The notes beneath the pieces were generated by a model. That model saw only the letters and a list, made by a program, of their open reading frames with translations. It had not been told where the DNA came from and searched no databases. The translations under genes and the position numbers were made by a program. Positions 17,242-25,895 of a stretch of 62,125 nt of DNA are shown in pieces. The stretch comes from Phycisphaerales bacterium. GTDB lineage: Bacteria > Planctomycetota > Phycisphaerae > Tepidisphaerales > Tepidisphaeraceae. The stretch spans positions 1 to 62,125 of the forward strand of contig JAQGHM010000311.1 in NCBI GenBank assembly GCA_028291615.1. The letters are read 5' to 3'. Position 1 is the first letter of the stretch, and the number at the start of each line of letters is the position of its first letter.

Positions 17242-20200
17242 ATGCGCGGGACGCCTTTGCCACGAGTTAAATCTTCCATGCGCGCGAGTCGGTCCTGGCC
17301 GCTCCCACGGTCGCTCGAATTTCTGGAGGACCGTCGAATGCTCAGCGTGGTCGGCAAGTGGCTGGTGAACCCGGCGTTGCCGTCGGCTGGATTGGGCGGG
17401 GCGGGGAGTCCCGCCGTTCGCGCCGCGGCAAAATCGAGTGTCGTCGGCGGCATCGTGACCGAAACTGAATCCGCGAATTCCAATGGAACGAACGACACGC
17501 GGGCGAGCGCCCAATTCCTGAAGAACTTTGGAACCGGCGTGAGCAACGTCGCGGCAATCGACGTCGGCGGCGCGCTGGGTCCGGTGGGGCCGGCGATTAC
17601 GCCGCGCGAAGATGATGGATCGATCACGCTTGCGAATGCCACCGCCCTGACGGCGGGGACCGTCGGCCGGACCGTCGCCAATGGCGTCATCGGTGACGGC
17701 CCGAACGGAAGCGGCGGCACCAAGACCGGCGACTACGACTACTACCGCATTTCCGCCGCCACCGATCAACTGCTCACCGTCAACGTCGACGCGGGGGCCG
17801 GCGCGCTGAACCCGGTGGTGGGGATTTATGACAGTGCGGGATCGCTGCTGGCCGTGAATGATGATGAGTATTCCGGCACTGCGTACGGATCGACGCTCAA
17901 TAGTTATCTCCGATTTCTAACGCCGGCCAGCGGTTCTTACTTCGTCGTGGTATTCGGGTCGGGATCAGGCCCACAATCGAACCCGTTCAACTCAGCTTCC
18001 GGCGGAGGCGCGGCAAGCGAAGGGGCGTATGAATTGACCGTGGTGATGGAGTCCCCGACGATCGTTCACCCGCATGAAGACGATGGGTCGATCCCCTTGG
18101 CCAGCGACACGGGCATCCCACTGGGCGCGGGAGGCATCGCATACGCCAGCGGCAGCGTGGGTGACGGCCCGCATGGCAGCGGCGGCGATGCGACCGGCGA
18201 CTTTGATTTCTACAAGGTGCAGGCGGTGGCGGGACAGACCATCACCGCCGATATCGATGGGGGCGTCGCGCCGGCCACTCCCAATGGGCTGGACACCTAC
18301 GTGGGCATCTACGATAGCAACGGCAACCTGCTGGCGACGAGGGACGATGACGGTAAGACCTACAACAGCCTTCTGTCGTTCACTGCGCCTTCGACCGGGA
18401 CTTATTACATCGCCGTGGGTGGATACAGCGGCCTTGGCACTGAGCTGCCGTCCAACCCGCTGGATTCCTCCTCCGGGCCGGGCGTCGGCGTGGAGGGTGA
18501 TTACACGCTTGCCATCCGAGTGACTGGAAAAGGGGACGTGGATTTTTACAGCTTCGACCTCTCTGGGGGTGACGTGTTCAGCGCTGCGCTATCCGGGCAC
18601 GCCGGGCACATGGAACTTTACCAGTCGGATGGCACGCTGCTGATGGGGAGTTCGCAGAATGACAATGCGTTGAAGCCGGACGTCTCGCCGCTCCCCCTGG
18701 GAGCGGTTTCGATCGCCCGCGTCGTCAACACACCTGGGCGCTACTTCCTGGCGGTGTCAGGAGGCATCGGATCGTACACGTTGAAGCTCCGCGATTTCCG
18801 TCCGGCGCTGGAGTCGCAGCCGGTTTATAGCCATCAGATCCTGTTTCTGGATTTCAACGGGGCCGCGTTGAACGCGCAGGAGACTTTCCGAAATCAATTT
18901 TTCGGCGCGGGCAATCCGGACGCACGCTTGTCGCCGATGTCTGCATTCCTGCCGGCGTGGGGCCTGAGCGCGTCCGACGAGAACGGCGTGATCGACGCGG
19001 TCGTGGCGCGCGTGGTTCATGCCTTGGCGCAAAACATAAGCGGCGTGGTCGGCCATGGCTTGAACGGCGATTTCACCATCACCAATCACGCCGGCGACTT
19101 TCAGATCGAGATCCTCAACAGCCGCGATAACCCCGATCCGTGGGGCATTTACCCCAACGTCAGCCGGGTGATCATCGGCGGGACGCTGGCCGAAATCGGC
19201 GCGCCATTCTTCTTCGATGGCATGTCGCAGTCGATTGACGTTGGAAATTTTGCCACCGCGGAGACCGCCGTCGCCGTGCTCGATAGCCTGAGCGCACCTG
19301 CCGACTATACGGATCCATACCTCGGTTCGTTAAACTCGGTCCCGCGCGCTCCGGGCGTGAGCATGGTCAGCCTCGTCGGTAACATCCTGGGCAGCCTGGC
19401 GAGCCACGAAGCCGGCCACATGTTCGGGAATTATCACGTCGAGCACGGCAACAACAATCTCATGGACCCCTATTCGTTCGGCGAGTTGGGGCCCGACGGC
19501 CTGTGGGGCAACGCCGACGATCCTGATTTTGAATTCAAGACCGACATCTACAGCCCGCCCGAAGGGGATATCGGTATCGAGGACACGCTCAACACGATCG
19601 CCTACGACCTCTCCACCGGGAAACGGGCCGGCACGTATTTTGATTTCACGACCGGCACGCTTTACGTGAGCGGCTCAATTGATGACGGCCGCAAGGACAG
19701 CCTACAGGTGAAGACGGCCGGAGCGAATCTGCAAGTTTACATCAACGGGCAAATCGCTCTCACGCGTCCGTCGGCCGGCGTTCGCCGCGTCTTTCTGAAC
19801 GGGTCCGATGACTCGGACGTACTCGACGCCTCGGCGTATGCCGGCCCGGCCACCCTCGAAGGTCGCGGTGGCGACGACGTGCTGATCGCGGGCACGGGGC
19901 CGGCGATCCTCTTCGGCGACGGCGGCAACGACCGGCTCTTTGGCGGCCCCGCCAACGACATTCTGGTTGGCGGGGACGGCCACGATGCGCTGGACGGCGG
20001 GGCGGGGTCCGATCTGCTGATCGGCGGTCGCGATACAGACCTTCTGTACGGCGGCGGAGCGGGCGATCTGCTCATCGGCGGGCGCACCGCTTACGACGCT
20101 AACGCCGATGCTCTCACCGCCATCCTGTCCGAATGGTCCTCCGCGCGCCCCTACGTGACGCGCATCGACAACTTGCGCGGCGTGGGAACCTTGCCGCGAA

Positions 20201-20373
20201 ACAACGGCAACTTTTTCCTCAAGACGTCCGGCGCGCAGGCGAGCGTCTTTGACGACGCGAGCATCGACATATTGACAGGCGGGCCGGGCCGCGATTGGTT
20301 TTTCGCGACGACCGGTCGGAAGAACGGAGACTTAATTCTGGCGCTTTCGCCCGATGAATCAGCGGACCGGTAG
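17242..20373 (+). CDS. Large surface metalloprotease-like protein with LExLExRxxLS motif and RTX repeats
   Basis: The 1043-residue protein opens with the planctomycete N-terminal motif LEFLEDRRMLS. Two pre-peptidase-like beta domains follow, each beginning with an EDDGSI segment (about 112-270 and 275-430), and a further domain (about 430-520). A region with HEAGHMFGNYH (about 722-732) matches the metzincin zinc motif HExxHxxGxxH exactly and is followed by a likely Met-turn, NLMDPY. From about 870 to 950 are RTX-type calcium-binding repeats (GGDDVLIAG, GDGGNDRLFGG, GGAGSDLLIGG). It is probably a secreted or surface zinc protease. Proteolysis is inferred from the motif. The 3' end overlaps the convergent permease gene by 15 bases. 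Confidence 0.85.
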   Translation: MRGTPLPRVKSSMRASRSWPLPRSLEFLEDRRMLSVVGKWLVNPALPSAGLGGAGSPAVRAAAKSSVVGGIVTETESANSNGTNDTRASAQFLKNFGTGVSNVAAIDVGGALGPVGPAITPREDDGSITLANATALTAGTVGRTVANGVIGDGPNGSGGTKTGDYDYYRISAATDQLLTVNVDAGAGALNPVVGIYDSAGSLLAVNDDEYSGTAYGSTLNSYLRFLTPASGSYFVVVFGSGSGPQSNPFNSASGGGAASEGAYELTVVMESPTIVHPHEDDGSIPLASDTGIPLGAGGIAYASGSVGDGPHGSGGDATGDFDFYKVQAVAGQTITADIDGGVAPATPNGLDTYVGIYDSNGNLLATRDDDGKTYNSLLSFTAPSTGTYYIAVGGYSGLGTELPSNPLDSSSGPGVGVEGDYTLAIRVTGKGDVDFYSFDLSGGDVFSAALSGHAGHMELYQSDGTLLMGSSQNDNALKPDVSPLPLGAVSIARVVNTPGRYFLAVSGGIGSYTLKLRDFRPALESQPVYSHQILFLDFNGAALNAQETFRNQFFGAGNPDARLSPMSAFLPAWGLSASDENGVIDAVVARVVHALAQNISGVVGHGLNGDFTITNHAGDFQIEILNSRDNPDPWGIYPNVSRVIIGGTLAEIGAPFFFDGMSQSIDVGNFATAETAVAVLDSLSAPADYTDPYLGSLNSVPRAPGVSMVSLVGNILGSLASHEAGHMFGNYHVEHGNNNLMDPYSFGELGPDGLWGNADDPDFEFKTDIYSPPEGDIGIEDTLNTIAYDLSTGKRAGTYFDFTTGTLYVSGSIDDGRKDSLQVKTAGANLQVYINGQIALTRPSAGVRRVFLNGSDDSDVLDASAYAGPATLEGRGGDDVLIAGTGPAILFGDGGNDRLFGGPANDILVGGDGHDALDGGAGSDLLIGGRDTDLLYGGGAGDLLIGGRTAYDANADALTAILSEWSSARPYVTRIDNLRGVGTLPRNNGNFFLKTSGAQASVFDDASIDILTGGPGRDWFFATTGRKNGDLILALSPDESADR

Positions 20374-21828
20374 CGGCGGCGCAGGCGGGATTCGCTTAGC
20401 TCGCATTGTGCGGAGGTAGAGGCCGATCGGGAGCAGCGGGATCAGGACGTGGAAGACCGCGGCGGGGCGGAGGTCTTTTTCGGGTTGGGTGACGGTCTCG
20501 ATCAGCAGGCCGATGGGGCTTAGGGCGGCGGCGGTTTTCAGGGCGGGTTCGTTGGCGGCGTCGGTCAGGCGGTCGCGGGCGAAATCTACGCCCAGGGGGA
20601 CCAGGCAGTAGAGGATCAGCCAGATGCCGAGGATGACCTTGGCGTTGTCGACGGCGCGGTAGACCCAGGCGGCTACGAAAATGGTCGAGAGGCAAAAGCC
20701 GAAAAGGGCGGCTACGAAGCAGGCGAAAATGCGAAGGAGTTGCAGGCGCGGGGCCTCAACGGGATAGGCGAGGAGCATCAGGGCGAGGAGGGTGGTGACG
20801 AGGAGGCCGGCGATGGCGGGGGGCGGGACGGTGCGGCGGAGGTCTGGGTCGTCGGTGCGTCCGCGCGACCAGCCGACGTGCAGGCGGGCGAAGTTGGCGA
20901 GCGGGACGAGGGCGACGAAGAGGGCGAGGACCATCGAGCCGCAAAAGGGGACGTCGGGATCGACGCCTCCGAATTCGCGGGCGAGGAACCGGGGTTGGAA
21001 CGACTCGGGCGCGAGGATCGAGAGGAGGCTGATCGCGATGATCGCCAGGAGCAGGGCAAGGCTTAGCCATGCGCCCAGGGCGAGGGCGTCGGGGCGGCGA
21101 TATTTGCGGGCAGCGCCGGTGAAGAAGAGGGCGCCAACGAGGAACTGGGCGGCGACGGAGACGGCGAGCGGGGCGGCGAACTCGGTCTGCGAGGCGCGGG
21201 TGTCGAAGATCGAGCCGCCGATCAGCGGGCCGGCGAGTACGACCAATCCGGGCGCGACGTAGAACAGGCGGGCGTTGCCGACGACGCCGACGATGCTGAC
21301 CAGCACCAGCACCGGGCCGGCGCTTTTGAGGAGGAACGCGAGGAAGGCGGAGATGGTCCAGACAAGAGCGGCGAAGATAAAGAGGATGGCGTTGGCGATG
21401 ACCCAGTGGGACGGGGGAAGCTGGGCGAGGGCGGTCATGATCAGGCCGAGGATGAAATTGGCGACGAAGAATCCGCTGAGCGTGACGGCGGAGCAGAGGT
21501 AGCCGACGATGGCGTGGCGGGCGGGGAGCGGCATCATGCGGAGGGATTCGAGCATGCCGGAGGTGAGGTCGCCGCGGATGGTGGTGGAGACGCGGCCGGC
21601 GCCGATGATGACGGTGAAGAGGAACTGCAGCGCGAGCAGGCCGTTGACCCAGGAGCCGTAGGCGCGGCTGGGGTCGCGCGGGCTGAGGCGGGCGCTGAGG
21701 AAGATGAGGGCGGCGAGGATCGCGAGGTAACTGCCGGAGGTGCCGAGCAGGGTTTTGAAGCCGCCCTTGCGGTAGAAGCTGGACCAGGTGACGGGGTTGT
21801 CGGGGCCGAGGCCGAAGAAGGCGGGCAT
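20359..21828 (-). CDS. ABC transporter permease
   Basis: The 489-residue polytopic protein has about 12 membrane segments in two halves. The first contains GDLTSGMLESLRMMPLPARHAIVGYL, typical of ABC-2 type permeases where the ATPase coupling region lies near a conserved Glu. It should pair with the ATPase at 22247-23236, whose gene lies immediately upstream on the same strand apart from a small opposite-strand gene. The substrate is not evident. The ATG at 21828 is the natural start. Confidence 0.82.
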   Translation of the reverse strand: MPAFFGLGPDNPVTWSSFYRKGGFKTLLGTSGSYLAILAALIFLSARLSPRDPSRAYGSWVNGLLALQFLFTVIIGAGRVSTTIRGDLTSGMLESLRMMPLPARHAIVGYLCSAVTLSGFFVANFILGLIMTALAQLPPSHWVIANAILFIFAALVWTISAFLAFLLKSAGPVLVLVSIVGVVGNARLFYVAPGLVVLAGPLIGGSIFDTRASQTEFAAPLAVSVAAQFLVGALFFTGAARKYRRPDALALGAWLSLALLLAIIAISLLSILAPESFQPRFLAREFGGVDPDVPFCGSMVLALFVALVPLANFARLHVGWSRGRTDDPDLRRTVPPPAIAGLLVTTLLALMLLAYPVEAPRLQLLRIFACFVAALFGFCLSTIFVAAWVYRAVDNAKVILGIWLILYCLVPLGVDFARDRLTDAANEPALKTAAALSPIGLLIETVTQPEKDLRPAAVFHVLIPLLPIGLYLRTMRAKRIPPAPPLPVR

Positions 21829-21888
21829 GGGTGTAGGGTTCCTGAGGTGTATGGTTCATCGACCTTCGACAACAGTCTCGTGGCGTCG

Positions 21889-21894
21889 TATGAT
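21889..21894 (+). promoter_or_regulatory. -10 box TATGAT, eight bases before the start codon
   Basis: TATGAT is close to the consensus, and the ATG at 21903 follows after eight bases, implying a leaderless transcript for the small gene. Confidence 0.55.
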
Positions 21895-21902
21895 ACCCGA
21901 CG

Positions 21903-22133
21903 ATGAGCGTGGATTCGGAGATGCTTACCAGTTTGAGCGTTGCCGAGCTTGAGGCCTTGGCCGAGGGCCTGCTGGCGCCGGCCCGGCAGGCACGCCTCGA
22001 CGAACTTCTGGCGAATAATACGGAACGCTCGCTGGTCGATGACGAGCGGCGCGAACTCGATCGTCTGCTCGAATTGGCGGATCAACTCACCCTGCTGAAG
22101 ACGCGCGCGCGATATACGCTCAGCAGAAACTAG
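21903..22133 (+). CDS. Small acidic helical protein, possibly antitoxin-like
   Basis: The 76-residue protein is almost wholly helical: SVAELEALAEGLLAPARQ, RLDELLANNTERSLVDDERRELDRLLELADQL and a closing LLKTRARYTL. This leucine/acidic pattern with a terminal KARAxYTL resembles short proteins that in cyanobacteria and planctomycetes often precede an HNH endonuclease or toxin gene. No such partner follows here, so it would be an orphan. That family link is recollection, not a search result. It sits on the opposite strand between the ATPase and permease genes of one ABC transporter. Confidence 0.65.
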   Translation: MSVDSEMLTSLSVAELEALAEGLLAPARQARLDELLANNTERSLVDDERRELDRLLELADQLTLLKTRARYTLSRN

Positions 22134-22182
22134 CGGGCCATGAGCGGTTGCGGGTTTAGGGTTCAGGGTTCAGTATTTAGGG

Positions 22183-22249
22183 CTCCTCAAAATATCGCCG
22201 CAAAGGCGCAAAGAGCGCAAAGAAGAAGGGGTATTCTTAGAAGCTCTTA
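22183..22249 (+). repeat. Dispersed 62-base repeat R1, copy 4
   Basis: Contains GGCGCAAAGAGCGCAAAGAAG and a tail TATTCTTAGAAGCT. Its end overlaps the TAA stop codon of the ABC ATPase gene, so the repeat has supplied that gene's stop. Confidence 0.75.
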
Positions 22250-23236
22250 ATCCACCTGTCTGATGCCGCTGCGGAGGTACGCTTCTTCGAGGTTGGCGGC
22301 GACGGGGGCGAAGGAGGCGATGGGGAGGCCGCGATGGACCAGGCGGGCGAGGGCGGCGACGGCATCGTCGGGGGCGGAGCCGAGTTCGAGGGTGGCGCGG
22401 TCGCGATCGATGGCGATGGCGGAGACGTTTTCGAGGAAGGCGAGTTGCTCGGCAAGATCGGCGACGGGGTGGGCGAGGGTGATCAGGTAGCGGCGGCGGG
22501 CGGCATCGTGGCCGCTGGTGATCTGGCGGACGGTGCCGAACTGCTGCACCGCGCCGGCGGTCATGATCGCGATGTGGGTGCAGTACTCGTCCATGTCGGC
22601 GAGGATGTGCGAGGAGATGATGATCGTCTTGCCCTGGTCGCGGAGGTCGGCGAGGAGCTGGCGGAACTGCACGCGGCCGGCGGGGTCGAGGCCGGAGGCG
22701 GGCTCGTCGAGGAGGATGAGGGCGGGGTTGGGAAGGAACGTGCGCGCGAGGCCGAGGCGCTGCTTCATCCCGCGCGAGAGGCCCTTGATTTTCTGGTCGG
22801 CCTTGTCGCTAAGCCAGATCTTCTCGAGCCAGAAATCGGTGCGCTCGCGGATGTCGGAGGCGGAGAGGTCGTACCCTTTGCCGACGAATTGGAGGAATTG
22901 GCGGATCGTCAGCTCGTCATAGAGCGGCGGGACGTCGGGGGTGAAGCCGATCTGGTGGAGGGAGTCGGGGGAGAGGCGCTCGCCGAGAATCTCGACGGTG
23001 CCGCGCGTCGGGGGTTGCAGGCCGGCGATGGTGCGGAGGAGGGTCGTCTTGCCTGCGCCGTTGGGGCCGATGAGGCCGAGGAGGGTGCCGCCGGTAAGGG
23101 AGAAGGAGACGTCGCGGACAGCGAGGAGCGGGCCGAAGCGGACGCGGAGGTTTTGGACGGTGACGACGGGGGAGGCGGTGGCGGGGAGCACGGGTTTGAG
23201 CGTGCTGATGGCGGAGTCGAGGGCTCCCTTTGGCAT
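22247..23236 (-). CDS. ABC transporter ATP-binding protein
   Basis: The 329-residue ATPase has Walker A GPNGAGKTT, Q-loop in GFTPDVPPLYDELT, signature LSRGMKQRLGLAR, Walker B ALILLDEP followed by the D-loop SGLD, and switch His in IIISSHIL. The LSRGMKQR variant of the signature is typical of ABC-2/CcmA-like and gliding-type exporters. An extra C-terminal domain of about 90 residues follows. The partner permease is 20359-21828. Both are probably one functional transporter, although the plus-strand gene at 21903 lies between them. Confidence 0.93.
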   Translation of the reverse strand: MPKGALDSAISTLKPVLPATASPVVTVQNLRVRFGPLLAVRDVSFSLTGGTLLGLIGPNGAGKTTLLRTIAGLQPPTRGTVEILGERLSPDSLHQIGFTPDVPPLYDELTIRQFLQFVGKGYDLSASDIRERTDFWLEKIWLSDKADQKIKGLSRGMKQRLGLARTFLPNPALILLDEPASGLDPAGRVQFRQLLADLRDQGKTIIISSHILADMDEYCTHIAIMTAGAVQQFGTVRQITSGHDAARRRYLITLAHPVADLAEQLAFLENVSAIAIDRDRATLELGSAPDDAVAALARLVHRGLPIASFAPVAANLEEAYLRSGIRQVD

Positions 23237-23430
23237 GCGGGGGAGATTAACCGGAGTTGGACGGGAAAGGGAGCGTGCGTTGTCGTGGCGGCTTTGACGC
23301 GCACGTCATGCGACGCGTGCCATGTTCAACACGGGCGTCGTCCCATGGGGGTGCACTGGTCTTGTCCTTCGCTTTCAAGAACGTTGTAGAACCTGCACCC
23401 GACGCGATCTCGCGGTGGTAGGATCGGGGA

Positions 23431-23790
23431 ATGAAGCGATTGTCGCGCATCCTCTTCCACCTTGTCGCGGCCTTCTCATTGTTTTCCGCACTCGCCGTGC
23501 TGTTGAGTTGGGGAAGCGGGCACCGGCCTTTCACTTGGATGAGTTACGGGTCAGCGCATCGGCCTCGCGCCCTTTGGCCGCCATACGTTGCGACGTCGCA
23601 CTGGACTGCCGCGGCGATCACCCTGCCGTTGCCTTTGCTTTGAGTGAACCGGATGATCCGGCGTCGCGTTCACCGAAGGCGGAATCGTCAGCGCCTGGCG
23701 GGCCTCTGCCCCACGTGCAACTACGACCTCCGCGCCACGCCCGATCGCTGTCCGGAATGTGGCACCGTGGCGATCACGTTCAAGGGATGA
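23431..23790 (+). pseudogene. Membrane zinc-ribbon protein interrupted by an in-frame TGA
   Basis: The frame begins MKRLSRILFHLVAAFSLFSALAVL, one membrane segment, and reaches a second hydrophobic stretch (ITLPLPLL) before TGA at 23641-23643. The same frame then continues for 48 residues with a basic [12 protein letters not shown] and a perfect zinc ribbon, [19 protein letters not shown], ending at 23788-23790. The paralogues at 35278 and 48616 have a Trp at or near the position of the TGA (PLGWTTLR and PVAWTLRR), so a TGG to TGA change is the simplest explanation. The intact reading frame after the stop suggests a recent event, readthrough, or a second start at GTG 23644. TAGGAT lies six bases before the ATG. 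Confidence 0.7.
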
Positions 23791-23862
23791 CAGTAAAGTT
23801 GAGCCGAAGGGTTTGCGGGTGTGGTAGATGCCATGGTGGGGCGGCTTCTAACACGCGACCAC

Positions 23863-23884
23863 GGGCAAGTGAGTACACTTGCCC
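23863..23884. terminator. Perfect hairpin GGGCAAGTG / CACTTGCCC
   Basis: A 9-base perfect stem with a 4-base loop lies in the gap between the broken zinc-ribbon gene and the convergent sulfatase gene. There is no T tract. It may serve as a bidirectional terminator or be a short palindromic repeat. The surrounding frame of 105 codons is not credible as a gene. Confidence 0.5.
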
Positions 23885-24033
23885 ATGCCACGCATGAGGC
23901 GGGCGACCTCGTTGAAGACCTGATGCACACAATCGGCGCAAGGCATGGTGCGCGTTCGTATCACGGTCGTTTAGCCCGTGCAGAATGTGCACGTGTTGCG
24001 AGAACTATGGTTGGCGATGGTCCATGCAGTCGG

Positions 24034-24052
24034 CACGGGCGAGACGCCCGTG
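24034..24052 (-). terminator. Perfect hairpin CACGGGCG / CGCCCGTG
   Basis: An 8-base perfect stem with a 3-base AGA loop lies 25 bases past the sulfatase stop codon, well placed to end that transcript. Confidence 0.5.
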
Positions 24053-24076
24053 ATACGGGGCAGCAGGTGGGCCGCG

Positions 24077-25765
24077 CTACTTCACGGGCCACGGTTCTAC
24101 GCCGCATCGCTGGGCCCAGGTGGTGTAGAGGGTTTTGAGTTCTTCGACTTTCTCGGGGTTGGCTGAGGCGAGGTTGTTTAGTTCGGTGCGGTCTTCTGTG
24201 ATGTGGTAGAGCTGCCAGGGCTCGTTGTGGGCGGCGACGAGTTTCCAGTCGCCCAGGCGGATGGCGCGGTTGCCTTCGTGTTCCCAGCAGAGGGGGCCGC
24301 GATCGATCGTATTGCCGCTTAAGACGGGGACTAGGCTTTTGCCTTCTTCGGGGGGGATGTCCTTATCGTGATATCGTTTGGGATAGGTTGCGCCGGTGAT
24401 CGCCATGACGGTCGGCATGAGGTCGATGACGTGGCCGACCTGATGTTGTTCGATGCGGCCGGCTCCTTTGATCAGCGCGGGCCAGCGGACGATGAAGGGG
24501 GCGGAGATGCCGCCTTCTTCGGTCCAGTGTTTGAAGCGGCGGAAGGGGGTGTTGGAGGCGTTGGCCCAGGCGGGGCCGTAGCTCTGGTAGACCTCTTCGG
24601 GGCCGGGCATGAACTTCGGATCGTTGCCGACGTGGATGGGGCGGCCGTCGCGGGTTTTGCTGGGGACGTCGTACCAGCCGGGCTGGACGTTCTCGGCGCA
24701 GGCGCCGTTGTCGGAGAGGAAGATGACGACGGTGTTTTTGGCGGCGGCGGTGGAATCGAGGTGATCGAGGATCTGGCCGACGCCGCGATCCATGCACTCG
24801 ATCATCGCGGCGTAGACGGCCATGCGGCGGGCTTGCCATTCTTTTTCGGGGGCATCGTCCCACGCGGTGAGGACGCTCTTGCCGTCGCTCAGGCGCGGGT
24901 AGTTGGCGCGGGGGGAGAGGCCCCACTTGGGGTCGATCAGCCCCATCGCGGTCTGGCGGTCGAAGCGGGCCTGGCGGATCTTGTCCCAGCCAACGGTGTA
25001 GGTCTCTTTGTACTTGGCGATGTCGGCTTCGCGGGCCTGCAAGGGCCAGTGGGGGGCGGTGTAGGCGACGTACATGAAGTAGGGCTTGCCCTCGCCCCCC
25101 TGCGCGGCGTAGCGGTCGATCTGCTTGACGGCGTTTTCGGTGATGAAGTCGGTGTAATAAAAGTCCTTATCAGGCGGGCGGATGACGTCGCCGTTGTGGA
25201 CGAGGCTGTAGGGGTCGTAGTAGCTGTCTACGCCGGCGATGGTGCCGATGTGTTCTTCGAAGCCGCGGTTGAAGGGCCAGTTTCTTTTCAGGGGGGAGAT
25301 GTCGCCTTCTTCTTCGAAGTTGAGGAGTTTTTTGGCGCGGGGGCCGCCACCGGAGATGGTGAGGTGATTGAGGTGCCACTTGCCGAACATGGCGGTGTGG
25401 TAGCCGGAATCCTTGAGCACCTCGGCCATGGTCACGCAGCGGTCGTTGAGCACGCCCTGATAGGCGGGTTTGCCGAGGTCCTGGTTCATCGCGCCCATCC
25501 CGGCCTGGTGGGGGTAGAGGCCTGTGAGGAGAGCGGCGCGGGTGGGGCAGCAGCGGGCCATGTTGTAGAACTGGGCGAAGCGGACGCCTTCTTTGGCGAG
25601 GCGGTCGATGTGCGGGGTGTGGATCTCGCCACCGTAGCAGCCGAGGTCGGAGAAGCCCATGTCGTCGGCGAGGATGAGGATGATGTTGGGTCGCGGGGCG
25701 TCGGCGGCGGCTCGGGTGGATGGGGCGGCGAGAAGGGCAACGATCAGGAACAGAGCAGCGCGCAT
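24077..25765 (-). CDS. Secreted arylsulfatase-type sulfatase
   Basis: The 562-residue type I sulfatase hydrolyses a sulfate ester. It has a signal peptide (MRAALFLIVALLAAPSTRAA), the metal site in NIILILADDMG and the active-site motif CCPTR (72-76), which fits C-x-P-x-R with Cys72 as the residue converted to formylglycine. The rest of the signature, AALLTGLYPHQAG, is intact, as is the second metal region VVIFLSDNGACAENV. A formylglycine-generating enzyme is needed and is not in this window. The ATG at 25765 is chosen because it starts the signal peptide; the longer frame runs into intergenic hairpin sequence. The substrate is probably a sulfated polysaccharide. Confidence 0.95.
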   Translation of the reverse strand: MRAALFLIVALLAAPSTRAAADAPRPNIILILADDMGFSDLGCYGGEIHTPHIDRLAKEGVRFAQFYNMARCCPTRAALLTGLYPHQAGMGAMNQDLGKPAYQGVLNDRCVTMAEVLKDSGYHTAMFGKWHLNHLTISGGGPRAKKLLNFEEEGDISPLKRNWPFNRGFEEHIGTIAGVDSYYDPYSLVHNGDVIRPPDKDFYYTDFITENAVKQIDRYAAQGGEGKPYFMYVAYTAPHWPLQAREADIAKYKETYTVGWDKIRQARFDRQTAMGLIDPKWGLSPRANYPRLSDGKSVLTAWDDAPEKEWQARRMAVYAAMIECMDRGVGQILDHLDSTAAAKNTVVIFLSDNGACAENVQPGWYDVPSKTRDGRPIHVGNDPKFMPGPEEVYQSYGPAWANASNTPFRRFKHWTEEGGISAPFIVRWPALIKGAGRIEQHQVGHVIDLMPTVMAITGATYPKRYHDKDIPPEEGKSLVPVLSGNTIDRGPLCWEHEGNRAIRLGDWKLVAAHNEPWQLYHITEDRTELNNLASANPEKVEELKTLYTTWAQRCGVEPWPVK

Positions 25766-25820
25766 AAGGGTATTGAGGCATCGAACGGGCGAAACCGCAA
25801 GCGATCGAAGGGAGGATAAA

Positions 25821-25889
25821 ACGTAAAAACATAAAGACATAAGGGGCGGCGCGGGGCGTTCCTCATGTTTTACGTGTTTATGTTTTACG
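25821..25889 (-). terminator. AT-rich inverted repeat after an unknown minus-strand gene
   Basis: Imperfect arms of GTAAAAACATAAAGACATA type (25821-25844 and 25861-25889) flank a GC-rich loop. It starts just past the stop at 25896 and could end that transcript before the sulfatase gene. The arms also resemble AT-rich dispersed repeats. Confidence 0.45.
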
Positions 25890-25895
25890 ATGGGT

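Noticed and set aside
23821-24138. 105-codon plus frame between zinc-ribbon and sulfatase genes
   Set aside because: It runs through two hairpins and into the sulfatase 3' end; no domain or ribosome site.
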